Of a stretch of DNA of 64,000 nt, positions 8,904 through 18,072 are shown in pieces (positions within the stretch are counted from its first letter, which is position 1; every line of letters starts with the position of its first letter). Made by a program: the position numbers and the translations under genes. Source of the DNA: Vibrio sp. J1-1 (lineage in GTDB: Bacteria; Pseudomonadota; Gammaproteobacteria; Enterobacterales; Vibrionaceae); contig NZ_JAKKCM010000012.1 in assembly GCF_021728395.1 (NCBI RefSeq), positions 1 through 64,000 on the forward strand. The letters are read 5' to 3'. A model generated the notes under the pieces. That model was not told the origin of the DNA, made no database searches, and worked only from the letters and a program-made list of their open reading frames with translations.

Positions 8904-11768
8904 TTAGTCTTGGTAGTTCTCGATGCTTGGGCACGAGCAGATTAGGTTACGGTCGCCGTAAACGTTATCAACGCGGTTTACCGTTGGCCAGTATTTCCAA
9001 GACTTAGTTGCTTTCGATGGGAAACAGCCTAGCTCACGAGAGTATGGGCGATCCCATTCTGCTGCTGCAAGGTCCACTTGAGTGTGCGGTGCATTTACCA
9101 GAGGGTTGTTCTCTAGTGGCCACTCACCGTTTTTCACTTTCGCCATCTCTTCTCGGATTGCAATCATCGCTTCACAGAAGCGGTCTAGCTCTTCCAAATC
9201 TTCTGATTCAGTTGGCTCTACCATTAGTGTGCCAGCTACTGGGAATGACATCGTTGGCGCGTGGAAACCGTAGTCCATTAGACGCTTCGCGATGTCTTCT
9301 TCGCTGATGCCGGTTTCTTCTTTAAGCGGACGAATATCAACGATACATTCGTGTGCTACACGGCCGTTTTTGCCACGGTAAAGAATCGGGTAGTGTGGAC
9401 GCAGACGCTCCATCACATAGTTGGCGTTCAAAATCGCAACTTTAGTTGCATCTTGCAGGCCAGCTTCACCCATCATCGCGATGTACGCCCAAGAAATAGG
9501 CAGGATAGATGCGCTACCCATGTCTGCCGCGGAAACGGCTAACTCTTTACCTTCAACACCGTTTTCTATGTGACCTGGTAGGAAAGGTGCTAAGTGAGAC
9601 TTCACACCGATAGGACCCATACCTGGACCGCCACCACCGTGTGGGATACAGAAGGTTTTGTGTAAGTTCAGGTGAGAAACGTCAGAACCGATGAAGCCTG
9701 GAGAGGTAAGGGCAACCTGTGCGTTCATGTTCGCGCCATCTAGGTAAACCTGACCGCCTGCAGCATGAACCATTTCACATACTTCTTTCACATGTTCTTC
9801 ATATACGCCGTGCGTAGAAGGGTAAGTGATCATGATGCTTGATAGGTTGTCTTTGTGTTTCTCGATTTTCGCTGCTAGGTCAGTCATGTCGATGTTGCCA
9901 TCTTCATCACACTTAACCACAACCACTTTCATTGACACCATTGATGCTGTCGCAGGGTTAGTACCGTGCGCAGAGCTTGGGATCAAACATACGTTACGGT
10001 GACCTTCGCCACGACTATCGTGGTAACGTTGAATCGCAATAAGACCAGCGTACTCACCAGATGCACCAGAGTTTGGTTGCAGAGAGAAATCGTCATAACC
10101 TGTGATTTCACATAGCTTCTCTTTCAGGTCTTTCGCCAGCGCAGTGTAACCTGCCGCTTGCTCTAGAGGTGCGAACGGGTGGATAGAACCAAACTCAGGC
10201 CAGGTTACTGGAATCATTTCTGCTGCTGCGTTCAGTTTCATTGTACAGCTGCCCAGCGGGATCATACCGTGAGTCAGTGAGAAGTCTTTGTTCTCTAGCT
10301 GTTTCAGGTAACGCATCATTTGCGTTTCGCTGTGGTGCGTATTGAATACTGGGTGAGTCAGGAACTTAGAAGTACGGCGTAGTGCTTCAGGAATGGCAGC
10401 AAACTCATTGCTTGCGATTTCTGACGATAGCGCGTTAACGTCTTGTTGTACGTCGAATACTGCAAATAAAGCGTTGATGTCGTCAGTTGTTGTTGTTTCG
10501 TCGCAGCTGATACCTAGTTTGCCGTCTAGCTTGCGCAGGTTGATGTCTGCAGCCTGTGCTTTCGCGTATAGCTCTTCAGTTTTTCCACCTGTGTTGATAG
10601 TGATGGTATCGAAGAAGCTATTGTGTGCAAGCTCGTAGCCAGACTTTGTCAGGCCCGCTGCGAGAATAGCAGTCATGTGGTGAGTGCGACGCGCTATAGT
10701 ACGAAGGCCTTCTGCTCCGTGGAATACTGCGTAGAAAGACGCCATGTTCGCTAATAGTGCTTGCGCTGTACAGATGTTTGAGGTCGCTTTTTCACGGCGG
10801 ATGTGCTGTTCACGCGTTTGCATCGCCATGCGTAGTGCTTGGTTACCGTTTACATCGATAGAAACACCGATTACACGACCTGGCATTGTACGCTTGTGTT
10901 TGTCACGAGTTGCCATGAATGCTGCGTGTGGACCGCCGTAACCCATTGGTACGCCGAAACGCTGAGCAGAACCGATAACAACATCTGCGCCCATTTCGCC
11001 TGCTGGCTTAAGCAGAGCTGAAGCAAGTAGGTCAGTGGCAACGGTTACTAGCGTTTTGTTTGCTTGTGCTTTAGCGATGATGTCCGTTAGGTCACGAACT
11101 TCACCAGTGGTACCTGGGTATTGAACGAGCGCACCAAATACGTCTTGTTCTGGTAGTGATTCAAGTGAACCGACTAATACTTCAAAGCCAATGTATTTTG
11201 CACGAGTTTTAACAACTTCTAGTGTTTGTGGATGAACGTCATCAGCCACAAAGAATACGTTACTTTTGCTCTTACCAGCACGCTTACATAGCGTCATCGC
11301 TTCTGCTGCTGCAGTTGCTTCGTCAAGTAGAGAAGCATTCGCGATTTCCATACCAGTCAGGTCCATAACCATTTGCTGGTAGTTTAGAAGTGCTTCAAGA
11401 CGACCTTGAGAGATCTCTGGCTGGTAAGGGGTGTACGCTGTGTACCAGCCTGGGTTTTCTAACACGTTACGCAGAATCACGTTTGGCGTGAAGGTGTTGT
11501 AGTAACCTTGACCGATGAAGGTGCGTTTAATTTGGTTTTGGTCAGCGAACTGGCGCATTGCAACTAGCATGTCTGCTTCGCTTTTCGCTTCTGCAAGTGT
11601 TAGTGGCTTTTCTAGGCGAATTTGCGCTGGAACCGTTTCTTCGATAAGTGCGTCAAGGTTAGCGACATTGATCGCATCCAACATTTTTTGTTGGTCAGAT
11701 TTGTTTGGTCCGTTGTGGCGAGCAACGAACTCATTTTGTGTGCTGAGGCTTTGAAGTAATTCAGTCAT
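8904..11768 (-). CDS. gcvP: glycine dehydrogenase (decarboxylating), P protein
   Basis: P protein of the glycine cleavage system: PLP-dependent decarboxylation of glycine with transfer of the aminomethyl group to the lipoyl arm of H protein. At 954 aa it is full length for the homodimeric type. The PLP-binding lysine is K704 in [16 protein letters not shown], followed by the glycine-rich loop. The start ATG at 11768 follows AAAGGACA. It is third in the glyA-gcvH-gcvP direction, but a strong terminator lies in the 112-base gap after gcvH, so its expression may be lower than or separate from gcvH. Confidence 0.98.
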   Translation of the reverse strand: MTELLQSLSTQNEFVARHNGPNKSDQQKMLDAINVANLDALIEETVPAQIRLEKPLTLAEAKSEADMLVAMRQFADQNQIKRTFIGQGYYNTFTPNVILRNVLENPGWYTAYTPYQPEISQGRLEALLNYQQMVMDLTGMEIANASLLDEATAAAEAMTLCKRAGKSKSNVFFVADDVHPQTLEVVKTRAKYIGFEVLVGSLESLPEQDVFGALVQYPGTTGEVRDLTDIIAKAQANKTLVTVATDLLASALLKPAGEMGADVVIGSAQRFGVPMGYGGPHAAFMATRDKHKRTMPGRVIGVSIDVNGNQALRMAMQTREQHIRREKATSNICTAQALLANMASFYAVFHGAEGLRTIARRTHHMTAILAAGLTKSGYELAHNSFFDTITINTGGKTEELYAKAQAADINLRKLDGKLGISCDETTTTDDINALFAVFDVQQDVNALSSEIASNEFAAIPEALRRTSKFLTHPVFNTHHSETQMMRYLKQLENKDFSLTHGMIPLGSCTMKLNAAAEMIPVTWPEFGSIHPFAPLEQAAGYTALAKDLKEKLCEITGYDDFSLQPNSGASGEYAGLIAIQRYHDSRGEGHRNVCLIPSSAHGTNPATASMVSMKVVVVKCDEDGNIDMTDLAAKIEKHKDNLSSIMITYPSTHGVYEEHVKEVCEMVHAAGGQVYLDGANMNAQVALTSPGFIGSDVSHLNLHKTFCIPHGGGGPGMGPIGVKSHLAPFLPGHIENGVEGKELAVSAADMGSASILPISWAYIAMMGEAGLQDATKVAILNANYVMERLRPHYPILYRGKNGRVAHECIVDIRPLKEETGISEEDIAKRLMDYGFHAPTMSFPVAGTLMVEPTESEDLEELDRFCEAMIAIREEMAKVKNGEWPLENNPLVNAPHTQVDLAAAEWDRPYSRELGCFPSKATKSWKYWPTVNRVDNVYGDRNLICSCPSIENYQD

Positions 11769-11833
11769 TGTCCTTTACCTACTCCATCGTTCGGGTAACG
11801 TATCGGGTCGTTACTAATAAGGTCCGAACATTG

Positions 11834-11866
11834 AAAAAAAGCTGCCTTCCAGGCGGGGGCAGCTTT
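11834..11866 (-). terminator. intrinsic terminator between gcvH and gcvP
   Basis: On the minus strand AAAGCTGCC (11866-11858), an 11-base loop and GGCAGCTTT (11846-11838) are followed by an unbroken T-run ending at 11834. It looks like a complete rho-independent terminator placed inside the glyA-gcvH-gcvP unit. It may attenuate transcription into gcvP, or gcvP may have its own promoter in the roughly 65 bases beyond it. Confidence 0.88.
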
Positions 11867-11880
11867 GCAAATCTTCCTAA

Positions 11881-12261
11881 TTACTCTTCTTCAATTGAGT
11901 TTAGGTATTCTTCTGCGTCTTTTAGGTTGTCTAGTTCTGATGGGTCAGACATCTTAACTTTAACAATCCAGCCGCCTTCGTATGGTTCTTCGTTGATTAG
12001 CTCTGGGCTATCTTCAAGCTCTTCGTTGATTTCTACAACTTCACCGCTGATAGGCGCGTAGATATCTGAAGCTGCTTTTACAGATTCAACAAGAGAGAAG
12101 CTATCGCCAGCTTCAACTTCGTCTTCCACGTCTGGTAGGTCAACGAATACTACGTCGCCCAACATTTCCTGCGCGTGCTCAGAAATACCGATAGTTACTG
12201 TGCCATCGCCATTATCACGTACCCACTCGTGGCTATCTGCAAACTTCAATGTGTTGTCCAT
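11881..12261 (-). CDS. gcvH: glycine cleavage system H protein
   Basis: Carrier protein that shuttles the aminomethyl group from P to T protein and reducing equivalents to the L protein (dihydrolipoyl dehydrogenase, not in this window). It has 126 aa, normal for the family. The lipoyl-lysine is K62 in [19 protein letters not shown]. The start at 12261 is preceded by GGAGATTAAGCA. It lies 36 bases after glyA on the same strand and is probably co-transcribed with it. A terminator follows directly, so transcripts may often end after gcvH, which would give more H protein than P protein. Confidence 0.98.
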   Translation of the reverse strand: MDNTLKFADSHEWVRDNGDGTVTIGISEHAQEMLGDVVFVDLPDVEDEVEAGDSFSLVESVKAASDIYAPISGEVVEINEELEDSPELINEEPYEGGWIVKVKMSDPSELDNLKDAEEYLNSIEEE

Positions 12262-12297
12262 TGCTTAATCTCCAAAAAATAACTGCGTTTAAATTGT

Positions 12298-13593
12298 TTA
12301 CTGGTAAAGAGGGAATCGGCCACACAGAGCTTTCACTTCTTTGCGAATGCGCTGCTCTACTTCTGCGTTACCTTCAGGGCTTTCTACTAGCCCATCCAAT
12401 ACATCGCCAATCCAATTACCGATGAGCTTGAATTCTTGTGCGCCAAAGCCGCGGCTTGTGCCAGCGGGTGTACCCAAACGTATACCCGATGTAATCATAG
12501 GCTTCTCTGAATCGAATGGGATGCCATTTTTGTTACATGTGATCCCCGCACGCTCAAGCGCCTCTTCTGCTTTGTTACCTTTCAAACCCTTAGGGCGAAG
12601 GTCAACCAGCATCAGGTGAGTATCAGTTCCGCCAGTCACAATGTCGCAACCGCGAGTCTGCAATACTTCGGCTAGTACTTTTGCGTTATTGATCACTGAA
12701 TTGATATAAGTTTTGAACTCAGGGCCAAGCGCCTCACCAAATGCGACGGCTTTTGCAGCAATAACATGCATGAGCGGGCCGCCCTGTAAGCCAGGGAATA
12801 CCGCTGAGTTGATTTTCTTAATGATGTCTTCGTGGTTGGTTAAGATCATGCCGCCGCGTGGTCCACGCAGTGTTTTGTGCGTTGTTGTTGTCACAACATG
12901 TGCGTGTGGTAGTGGGCTAGGGTGCGCGCCAGTCGCAATCAGACCAGCAATGTGTGCCATATCAACCATTAGAATTGCATCTACTTCGTCTGCAATTTCA
13001 CGGAACTTAGCAAAATCGATAGTACGTGGAATAGCACTACCACCAGCGATGATCATTTTTGGTTTGTGCTCAAGTGCAAGAGCACGAACATCTTCGTAAT
13101 TGATTTCTAGTGTTTCGCGGTCAACGCCGTACTGAACTGCATTGAACCATTTACCAGAAAGAGCAGGGCGTGCGCCGTGTGTAAGGTGGCCGCCAGCATC
13201 TAATGACATGCCTAAAATGGTGTCGCCCGGCTGAAGAAGAGCCAGTTTAACTGCGCCGTTTGCCTGAGCACCTGAGTGAGGTTGAACGTTTGCGTATTCA
13301 CAACTAAAAAGTTTTTTTGCACGTTCGATAGCGATTGCCTCAACCGTATCAACGTGTTCACAACCACCGTAGTAACGACGACCTGGGTAACCTTCCGCAT
13401 ATTTGTTTGTTAGGCAAGTGCCTTGAGCTTGCATTACCGCTTTAGAAACAATGTTCTCAGAAGCGATAAGTTCGATTTGTTCGTTTTGGCGAGCGAATTC
13501 CGCCTGAATTCCAGCAAAGACTGCATCATCTGTCGCAGAGAGGTTGGTAGAGAAAAAGTTTTCCAAGCTGTGGTTAGGGTAACTCTTGTTCAT
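12298..13593 (-). CDS. glyA: serine hydroxymethyltransferase
   Basis: PLP enzyme interconverting serine plus tetrahydrofolate with glycine plus 5,10-methylene-THF. At 431 aa it is slightly longer than typical GlyA because of an N-terminal extension (about 15 residues before the [20 protein letters not shown] region). The PLP lysine is K240 in [16 protein letters not shown]. It leads the gcv genes, so this is probably the catabolic or gcv-linked copy that Vibrio carries on chromosome II in addition to a main glyA elsewhere (inference from the genus). The upstream gap to the divergent regulator holds a perfect palindrome that may control it. Confidence 0.97.
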   Translation of the reverse strand: MNKSYPNHSLENFFSTNLSATDDAVFAGIQAEFARQNEQIELIASENIVSKAVMQAQGTCLTNKYAEGYPGRRYYGGCEHVDTVEAIAIERAKKLFSCEYANVQPHSGAQANGAVKLALLQPGDTILGMSLDAGGHLTHGARPALSGKWFNAVQYGVDRETLEINYEDVRALALEHKPKMIIAGGSAIPRTIDFAKFREIADEVDAILMVDMAHIAGLIATGAHPSPLPHAHVVTTTTHKTLRGPRGGMILTNHEDIIKKINSAVFPGLQGGPLMHVIAAKAVAFGEALGPEFKTYINSVINNAKVLAEVLQTRGCDIVTGGTDTHLMLVDLRPKGLKGNKAEEALERAGITCNKNGIPFDSEKPMITSGIRLGTPAGTSRGFGAQEFKLIGNWIGDVLDGLVESPEGNAEVEQRIRKEVKALCGRFPLYQ

Positions 13594-13982
13594 GGTAGTT
13601 GACCTTCCAAATCTGAAAATGAACCTGCATAGATTGAATTATTGGTTTGCGGTTAGGTTCATTTGTCCTCAAAACAGCTGAACTGCATAGCAGAACAGAG
13701 CGAACATCCAGCCCTAAAAGTGGGCAAAAACTCCATCAGATTGCGCTGTACTTTTGAATCTCTCACGCCCAATCGTTACGGAAAAGTGCATCTCTACATC
13801 TAACAAGGCTGTAACATAACGCTTGAGGCAGGAACAATCAACAAAAAATTTCCTATAGGAAACACGTATGCGGTTTTTGTTAACGAGAGCACACTTTAAT
13901 TAACCTGGTGCACTTTTATCCATTATACGGTTCATGCACAATGCTTATAGGGAGAGAGATAAGAACAATTACAGAGGGAATT
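13594..13982. promoter_or_regulatory. divergent promoter region between glyA and the XRE regulator
   Basis: This 389-base gap must contain the glyA promoter (minus strand) and the regulator's promoter (plus strand). The clear element in it is the TTTCCTATAGGAAA palindrome. I did not find a convincing PurR box or a glycine aptamer here. Confidence 0.55.
13849..13862. promoter_or_regulatory. 14-bp perfect palindrome, candidate XRE operator
   Basis: TTTCCTATAGGAAA is fully self-complementary. A near-copy, TTTCCTATAGTGAA, occurs at 14624-14637 before gcvT. Finding the same motif on both sides of the regulator gene, and nowhere else noticed, suggests an operator that lets the regulator control glyA-gcvHP, itself and gcvT. 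Confidence 0.7.
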
Positions 13983-14606
13983 ATGGCAGGAAGTATTTAT
14001 GATGAATACCCATCGATGACGCTTGCGAAAGACAATCATGATGAGAACATCGAGCCTTTAAAGCTGGGACAGCGTATTAAAGATATTCGCTCGAAGTTAG
14101 GTATTACACTTGAAGAGGCTAGTCAGAGAACAGGTCTTGCTCGTTCTACACTAAGCAAAATTGAGAACGAGCAGATTTCACCTACATTTCAGGCGATGCA
14201 AAAGTTAGCGCTTGGTTTACAAATTGATATGCCGCAACTCTTTGAACCACCGAGAAAAAAAGTTGCAACAGGACGTAGGGATGTTACTCGAAAGAACGAA
14301 GGAAAACCTCATCCGACTCAAACCTACGAGCACGAACTACTTGCTACACAACTTTCCAATAAGAAAATGATGCCTTTCAAGAGCCAGATCCGCGCCAGAC
14401 ATTTTGATGAATACAAAGACTGGGTTCGTCATGACGGAGAAGAGTTCTTACTTATCTTATCTGGTGAAGTGAAGTTCTATTCTGAGTTCTATGAACCCGT
14501 GGTTCTATGTGAGGGTGATAGTGTTTACTATGATGCAAACATGGGACACATGTTGACCAGTGTTAGTGAGGAAGATGCACAGATTCTTTGGGTCACAGCT
14601 AAGTAG
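13983..14606 (+). CDS. XRE-family regulator with C-terminal cupin, gcv-linked
   Basis: A 207-aa protein starting at ATG 13983, which follows AGAGGGA; an upstream in-frame ATG at 13908 lacks such a site. Residues about 30-85 form an XRE helix-turn-helix (LGQRIKDIRSKLGITLEEASQ and TGLARSTLSKIENEQISPT). The C-terminus (about 130-205) is a cupin with EEFLLILSGEV and VLCEGDSVYYDANMGHML, a likely ligand-binding domain. It sits between glyA-gcvHP and gcvT and probably regulates all of them in response to glycine, serine or a one-carbon metabolite. The ligand is not visible from sequence. Confidence 0.9.
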   Translation: MAGSIYDEYPSMTLAKDNHDENIEPLKLGQRIKDIRSKLGITLEEASQRTGLARSTLSKIENEQISPTFQAMQKLALGLQIDMPQLFEPPRKKVATGRRDVTRKNEGKPHPTQTYEHELLATQLSNKKMMPFKSQIRARHFDEYKDWVRHDGEEFLLILSGEVKFYSEFYEPVVLCEGDSVYYDANMGHMLTSVSEEDAQILWVTAK

Positions 14607-14623
14607 TGATAAAAAATTGTAAA

Positions 14624-14637
14624 TTTCCTATAGTGAA
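14624..14637. promoter_or_regulatory. second candidate XRE operator before gcvT
   Basis: TTTCCTATAGTGAA matches the 13849 palindrome in 12 of 14 positions. It directly abuts a PurR-like box, so two regulators could compete or cooperate here. Confidence 0.6.
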
Positions 14638-14652
14638 GGCAAACGTTTGCCA
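14637..14652. promoter_or_regulatory. PurR-like box upstream of gcvT
   Basis: AGGCAAACGTTTGCCA contains the perfect palindrome GGCAAACGTTTGCC and matches the core GCAAACGTTTGC of the enterobacterial PurR consensus ACGCAAACGTTTGCGT. PurR is known to repress glyA and gcvTHP in E. coli, so the location makes sense. Confidence 0.75.
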
Positions 14653-14674
14653 TTGGGTTTAAATTCGTTAAAAT

Positions 14675-14718
14675 GGCGCTCAGTTGATGATCTATCACTC
14701 AATTGAGCGCCTTTTTTT
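14675..14718 (+). terminator. intrinsic terminator between the XRE gene and gcvT
   Basis: GGCGCTCA (14675-14682), a 21-base loop, TGAGCGCC (14704-14711), then seven T. It ends the regulator transcript. Because the operator and PurR-like box lie before it, any promoter located there would need read-through to reach gcvT. Confidence 0.85.
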
Positions 14719-14827
14719 AGCGTTTTATTGTGATTAAAATGTTAAAAGTCACACTTTTGAATGCCAACAGTCGTCTTGTTCGTGCAAAATGGAATCAAGC
14801 GTGTTTATTATTGGAAACATAGAAAGC

Positions 14828-14844
14828 GAATGCTGATAGCATTC
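14828..14844 (+). promoter_or_regulatory. small hairpin in the gcvT leader
   Basis: GAATGC, loop TGATA, GCATTC lies 16 bases before the GGAGA ribosome-binding site of gcvT. It could stabilise or shape the leader. No tandem glycine riboswitch is recognisable in this leader. Confidence 0.45.
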
Positions 14845-14870
14845 TCGGGTCTATCTAAATGGAGACGAAA

Positions 14871-15989
14871 ATGACTCAAGAACTTCTGAAAACACCACTG
14901 CATGCTCTTCATATTGAAGTTGGCGCAAAAATGGTCCCGTTTGCGGGTTATGATATGCCGGTTCAATACCCACTTGGCGTTAAAAAGGAACACTTACATA
15001 CACGTGATGCAGCGGGTCTGTTTGATGTTTCTCACATGGGTCAACTTCGTTTAATTGGTGACGGTGCAGCAGCGTTCCTAGAGACATTGGTTCCTGTAGA
15101 TATTATTGACCTCCCACAAGGTAACCAACGCTATGCTTTCTTCACCAACGAGCAGGGCGGGATCATGGATGACTTAATGGTCGCAAATCAGGGTGACCAC
15201 CTGTTCGTTGTGGTTAATGCTGCTTGTAAAGAACAAGATATCGCTCATCTTAAAGCTCACCTTCCAGCTGATGTTGAACTCGAAATCATCGAAGATCGCG
15301 CACTGTTAGCGCTTCAAGGACCAAAAGCGGCTGATGTACTTAAGCGCTTTAATGCTGAAGTAGCAGAAATGCTGTTTATGGATGTGAAGAAACTCGAAAT
15401 CCTTGGCGTTGAATGCATCGTGAGCCGCAGTGGTTACACGGGTGAAGATGGCTATGAAATCTCTGTACCAAATTCTCACGCAGAAGAATTAGCTCGTAAA
15501 CTTACAGCGGAAGCAGAAGTTGAGTGGATTGGTCTTGGCGCGCGTGACTCATTACGTTTGGAGTGTGGTCTTTGTCTTTACGGTCACGATCTAGATACAA
15601 CCACAACACCGGTTGAAGCGAGCTTGCTATGGGGTATTCAAAAAGTTCGCCGTACAGGTGGCGAGCGTGAAGGTGGTTTCCCTGGTGCTGATATTATTCT
15701 TAACCAAATTGAGACCAAAGATGTTGCGCGTAAACGTGTTGGCCTAGTCGGTCAAACTAAAGCACCAGTTCGAGAAGGTGCTGAACTTTTTGATGCTGAC
15801 GGAAATCAAATCGGTGTAGTGACCAGTGGCACTGCGGGTCCTAATGCAGGTAAGCCAGTTTCAATGGGTTATGTGCGTGCAGATCTCGCTGCAATTGGCA
15901 CGGAGTTGTTCGCTGAAGTTCGTGGCAAAATGCTACCTATGACCGTAGAAAAAATGCCATTTGTACCTCAACGCTACTACCGTGGCTAA
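14871..15989 (+). CDS. gcvT: aminomethyltransferase, glycine cleavage T protein
   Basis: Releases ammonia from aminomethyl-H protein and forms 5,10-methylene-THF. The ATG at 14871 follows GGAGACGAAA; the in-frame ATG at 14859 is too close to the ribosome-binding site. The product is 372 aa, as usual. It has the folate-binding N-terminal region (LGVKKEHLHTRDAAGLFDVSHMGQ) and the C-terminal barrel (GPNAGKPVSMGYVRADL). It is transcribed away from glyA-gcvHP with the XRE regulator in between, a layout found on Vibrio chromosome II. Confidence 0.97.
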   Translation: MTQELLKTPLHALHIEVGAKMVPFAGYDMPVQYPLGVKKEHLHTRDAAGLFDVSHMGQLRLIGDGAAAFLETLVPVDIIDLPQGNQRYAFFTNEQGGIMDDLMVANQGDHLFVVVNAACKEQDIAHLKAHLPADVELEIIEDRALLALQGPKAADVLKRFNAEVAEMLFMDVKKLEILGVECIVSRSGYTGEDGYEISVPNSHAEELARKLTAEAEVEWIGLGARDSLRLECGLCLYGHDLDTTTTPVEASLLWGIQKVRRTGGEREGGFPGADIILNQIETKDVARKRVGLVGQTKAPVREGAELFDADGNQIGVVTSGTAGPNAGKPVSMGYVRADLAAIGTELFAEVRGKMLPMTVEKMPFVPQRYYRG

Positions 15990-16002
15990 GCAGAACAGAT
16001 GA

Positions 16003-16036
16003 AAAAATGCCGGGCTATTTACAGCCCGGCATTTTT
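16003..16036 (+). terminator. intrinsic terminator of gcvT
   Basis: ATGCCGGGCT, loop ATTTAC, AGCCCGGCAT followed by TTTT, with A-run before it, so it may also work for the convergent TetR gene. Confidence 0.9.
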
Positions 16037-16113
16037 AATTTTAACTATTAACTAACGTTTGAGATTAATCGCCTGTCGGGGGTTCGCCTTATTCTGATCC
16101 GTTAGCTACTTAT

Positions 16114-16839
16114 TTAGCTCACCGCTTCATCAATGTTGCAGCACATGTCGATAACGATATCTTCCACTCTAGCAGGGTGAAGCATGTCTTCTTTCTCAAT
16201 GCTGAACTGACTTGCGATGATTGTGTTGAACAGTTCCCAGTGTCTTAGCAGCATCTTTTCGCGATCATCTGCAATATCTGGCCATGTTTGCTGCATCATT
16301 GGTGCTAGTGTGACGGCGCCATGAGCAAACAGGAGCATTTGCCACTTTGACTCCCAATGATCTACCTGCGCGTTAGGATACTCGCGGTTGTACTCTTCAA
16401 AAATGCCAGAGAAAATGGCGCCGAATTCTTCTTTTGACCGCAAGAAATAATCAAACAGCGCGTTGTCATCTTGACGGATAGCATCAGCAATCATTTGTAT
16501 AGGGTGTGGGTTGATTAACGTAAACGCCAACATACGTACCGTAAAGAGATAAATCTTTTTGTTAGAAGGCACGTCTTCTGGCATCTGGTTGAGCAGTTCG
16601 GCCATATAGTCTTGCAAGTACTCATCCATGGCATCACTAACCGCTTGCCAGATTTTTTCTTTACTGCCGAAATGGTGTCGGATCAAGCTATGTGAGACCC
16701 CCGCTTTTTCACTGATATTTCTAAGCGATACTCGCGAGTAACCAAGTTCGCAAAACATATCTGCAGCAACCTTGAGAATGACACATTTAGTGTGTTCCGC
16801 TGCTTCAGCACTTCTTCTGCCTTGCTTTCTCTCATTCAT
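16114..16839 (-). CDS. TetR-family repressor of the adjacent RND pump
   Basis: A 241-aa TetR protein. The N-terminal HTH (about 15-65) reads ILKVAADMFCELGYSRVSLR and NISEKAGVSHSLIRHHFGSKE. The C-terminal ligand domain is all-helical. It is divergent from a three-gene efflux operon with 159 bases between, and a 28-bp imperfect palindrome lies right before the first pump gene. Standard logic: it represses the pump and probably itself until a substrate binds. The inducer cannot be read from the sequence. Confidence 0.9.
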   Translation of the reverse strand: MNERKQGRRSAEAAEHTKCVILKVAADMFCELGYSRVSLRNISEKAGVSHSLIRHHFGSKEKIWQAVSDAMDEYLQDYMAELLNQMPEDVPSNKKIYLFTVRMLAFTLINPHPIQMIADAIRQDDNALFDYFLRSKEEFGAIFSGIFEEYNREYPNAQVDHWESKWQMLLFAHGAVTLAPMMQQTWPDIADDREKMLLRHWELFNTIIASQFSIEKEDMLHPARVEDIVIDMCCNIDEAVS

Positions 16840-16952
16840 AGTTCGACATTTCCCGAATAATAATCAACGCGTTACTTTTACCAGAAACTTGCCTGATTGA
16901 CTAATTTATTTACTGCACAAATGGAAAATATGTTGATCTATATCTAGATGGG

Positions 16953-16980
16953 ATTATACTGCACGACTGTGTAGTATAAT
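16953..16980. promoter_or_regulatory. candidate TetR operator
   Basis: ATTATACTGCACGA and CTGTGTAGTATAAT form an imperfect 28-bp inverted repeat (ATTATACT/AGTATAAT arms perfect) 18 bases before the start of the first pump gene. Its position over a TATAAT-like element would let a repressor block initiation. Confidence 0.7.
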
Positions 16981-16998
16981 AAAGTATGGAGATAACTG

Positions 16999-18072
16999 GT
17001 GCGTAAACAACATCTAAAACGCATTTTGGTTGGCGCAGCAATGACAATAAGTCTTTCTGGACTGCTGACCGGATGTAACCAAGCCATATCAGAGCCGTCA
17101 GAACCTTTAATTAAACCCGTTAAGTTGCTTGCGGTTAAGGATTTGTCTGTGGCTGATTCCGATGCTTTTCTAGCGCAAATTGATGCAACACATCGAGCAC
17201 AGTTGTCGTTTCAGGTCGGTGGAGAAGTTGACCAGTTGCTTGTCAGAATGGGTCACGATGTCAAAAAAGGCGACGTGTTAGCAACGTTGGACCCGAAAGA
17301 CCTTCAATTAGCGCTGAATTCCGCTCAAGCACAATTCTCACTTGTACAAACGCAGTGGCGACGCGCTAAAAGCCTATACAGGAAAAAGCTAATCAGCACC
17401 GACGAGTACGACCAAAAAGAAACGCAATATAAAGCGGCTTTAGCGAACTTTGAACAGGCAAAAACAGATTTAAGCTACACAAAGATCCATGCACCGTTTG
17501 ATGGCGTTGTTTCTTATACCTATGTGAAACCGTTTCAGGTTGTGGGTGCGAAACAAGAAATTCTGAACTTGATTGATAACAGCACCTTAGACGTCTCTTT
17601 TACATTACCGGTGACTTACGCAGAGTCTGTATCGCTTGCTTCTTTAAAGGAAGCACACATGTGGGTGACGATGGATAGTGAACCGGACAGACGAATCCCG
17701 GGGAAATTCAAAGAAATTTCAACTCAACCTAATTCCGATACTAATAGCTATGAAGCGATTGTGACCATCACTCGCCCTTCTGAGCGCAACTTACTCACAG
17801 GTATGACAGGTCAAGTGCATATCGCGAAACAGAATGTCTCCGACTCAGTGTTATTGCCTCAGTCAGCATGGGTGAGTAAGGATACTGATCATGGGGAAGT
17901 TTGGGTAATGGATGGTGAAACGCAACAAGTAAGAAAAGTGACATTGTCACTTAGTGATAGTGGTAGCGTTGAGTCTGGACTCAAAAGCGATGATTACGTT
18001 GTTGTAGCAGGTGTTGAACACTTAGTTGAAGGCCAGGTAGTTAAAGCTTGGGTTCGAGAAGGAGGTATTTAA
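16999..18072 (+). CDS. RND efflux periplasmic adaptor, first of two (VexI/VmeT-like)
   Basis: Membrane fusion protein linking an inner-membrane RND pump to an outer-membrane channel. It starts with GTG after GGAGAT. The N-terminus has a lipoprotein signal with lipobox LTGC (about residues 23-26). A lipoyl/biotinyl-like half motif (LLVRMGHDVKKGDVLATLD), an alpha-hairpin (about 95-155) and the beta-barrel follow; length 357 aa is typical. Its stop overlaps the start of the second adaptor. Operons with two adaptors and one pump are known in Vibrio (VexIJK, VmeTUV); I think this is that type, but the exact orthologue is not proven. Confidence 0.9.
   Translation: MRKQHLKRILVGAAMTISLSGLLTGCNQAISEPSEPLIKPVKLLAVKDLSVADSDAFLAQIDATHRAQLSFQVGGEVDQLLVRMGHDVKKGDVLATLDPKDLQLALNSAQAQFSLVQTQWRRAKSLYRKKLISTDEYDQKETQYKAALANFEQAKTDLSYTKIHAPFDGVVSYTYVKPFQVVGAKQEILNLIDNSTLDVSFTLPVTYAESVSLASLKEAHMWVTMDSEPDRRIPGKFKEISTQPNSDTNSYEAIVTITRPSERNLLTGMTGQVHIAKQNVSDSVLLPQSAWVSKDTDHGEVWVMDGETQQVRKVTLSLSDSGSVESGLKSDDYVVVAGVEHLVEGQVVKAWVREGGI

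Noticed and set aside
9008-11754. Long antisense ORFs across gcvP
   Set aside because: They are shadows of the strongly biased gcvP codon pattern and have no ribosome-binding sites or known motifs.
13641-13660. PurR box in front of glyA
   Set aside because: Only a half-site (CGCAAACC) is present, without the second arm.
14607-14870. Glycine riboswitch before gcvT
   Set aside because: The leader lacks a tandem aptamer pattern; only a terminator, a small hairpin and protein-binding-like palindromes are seen.
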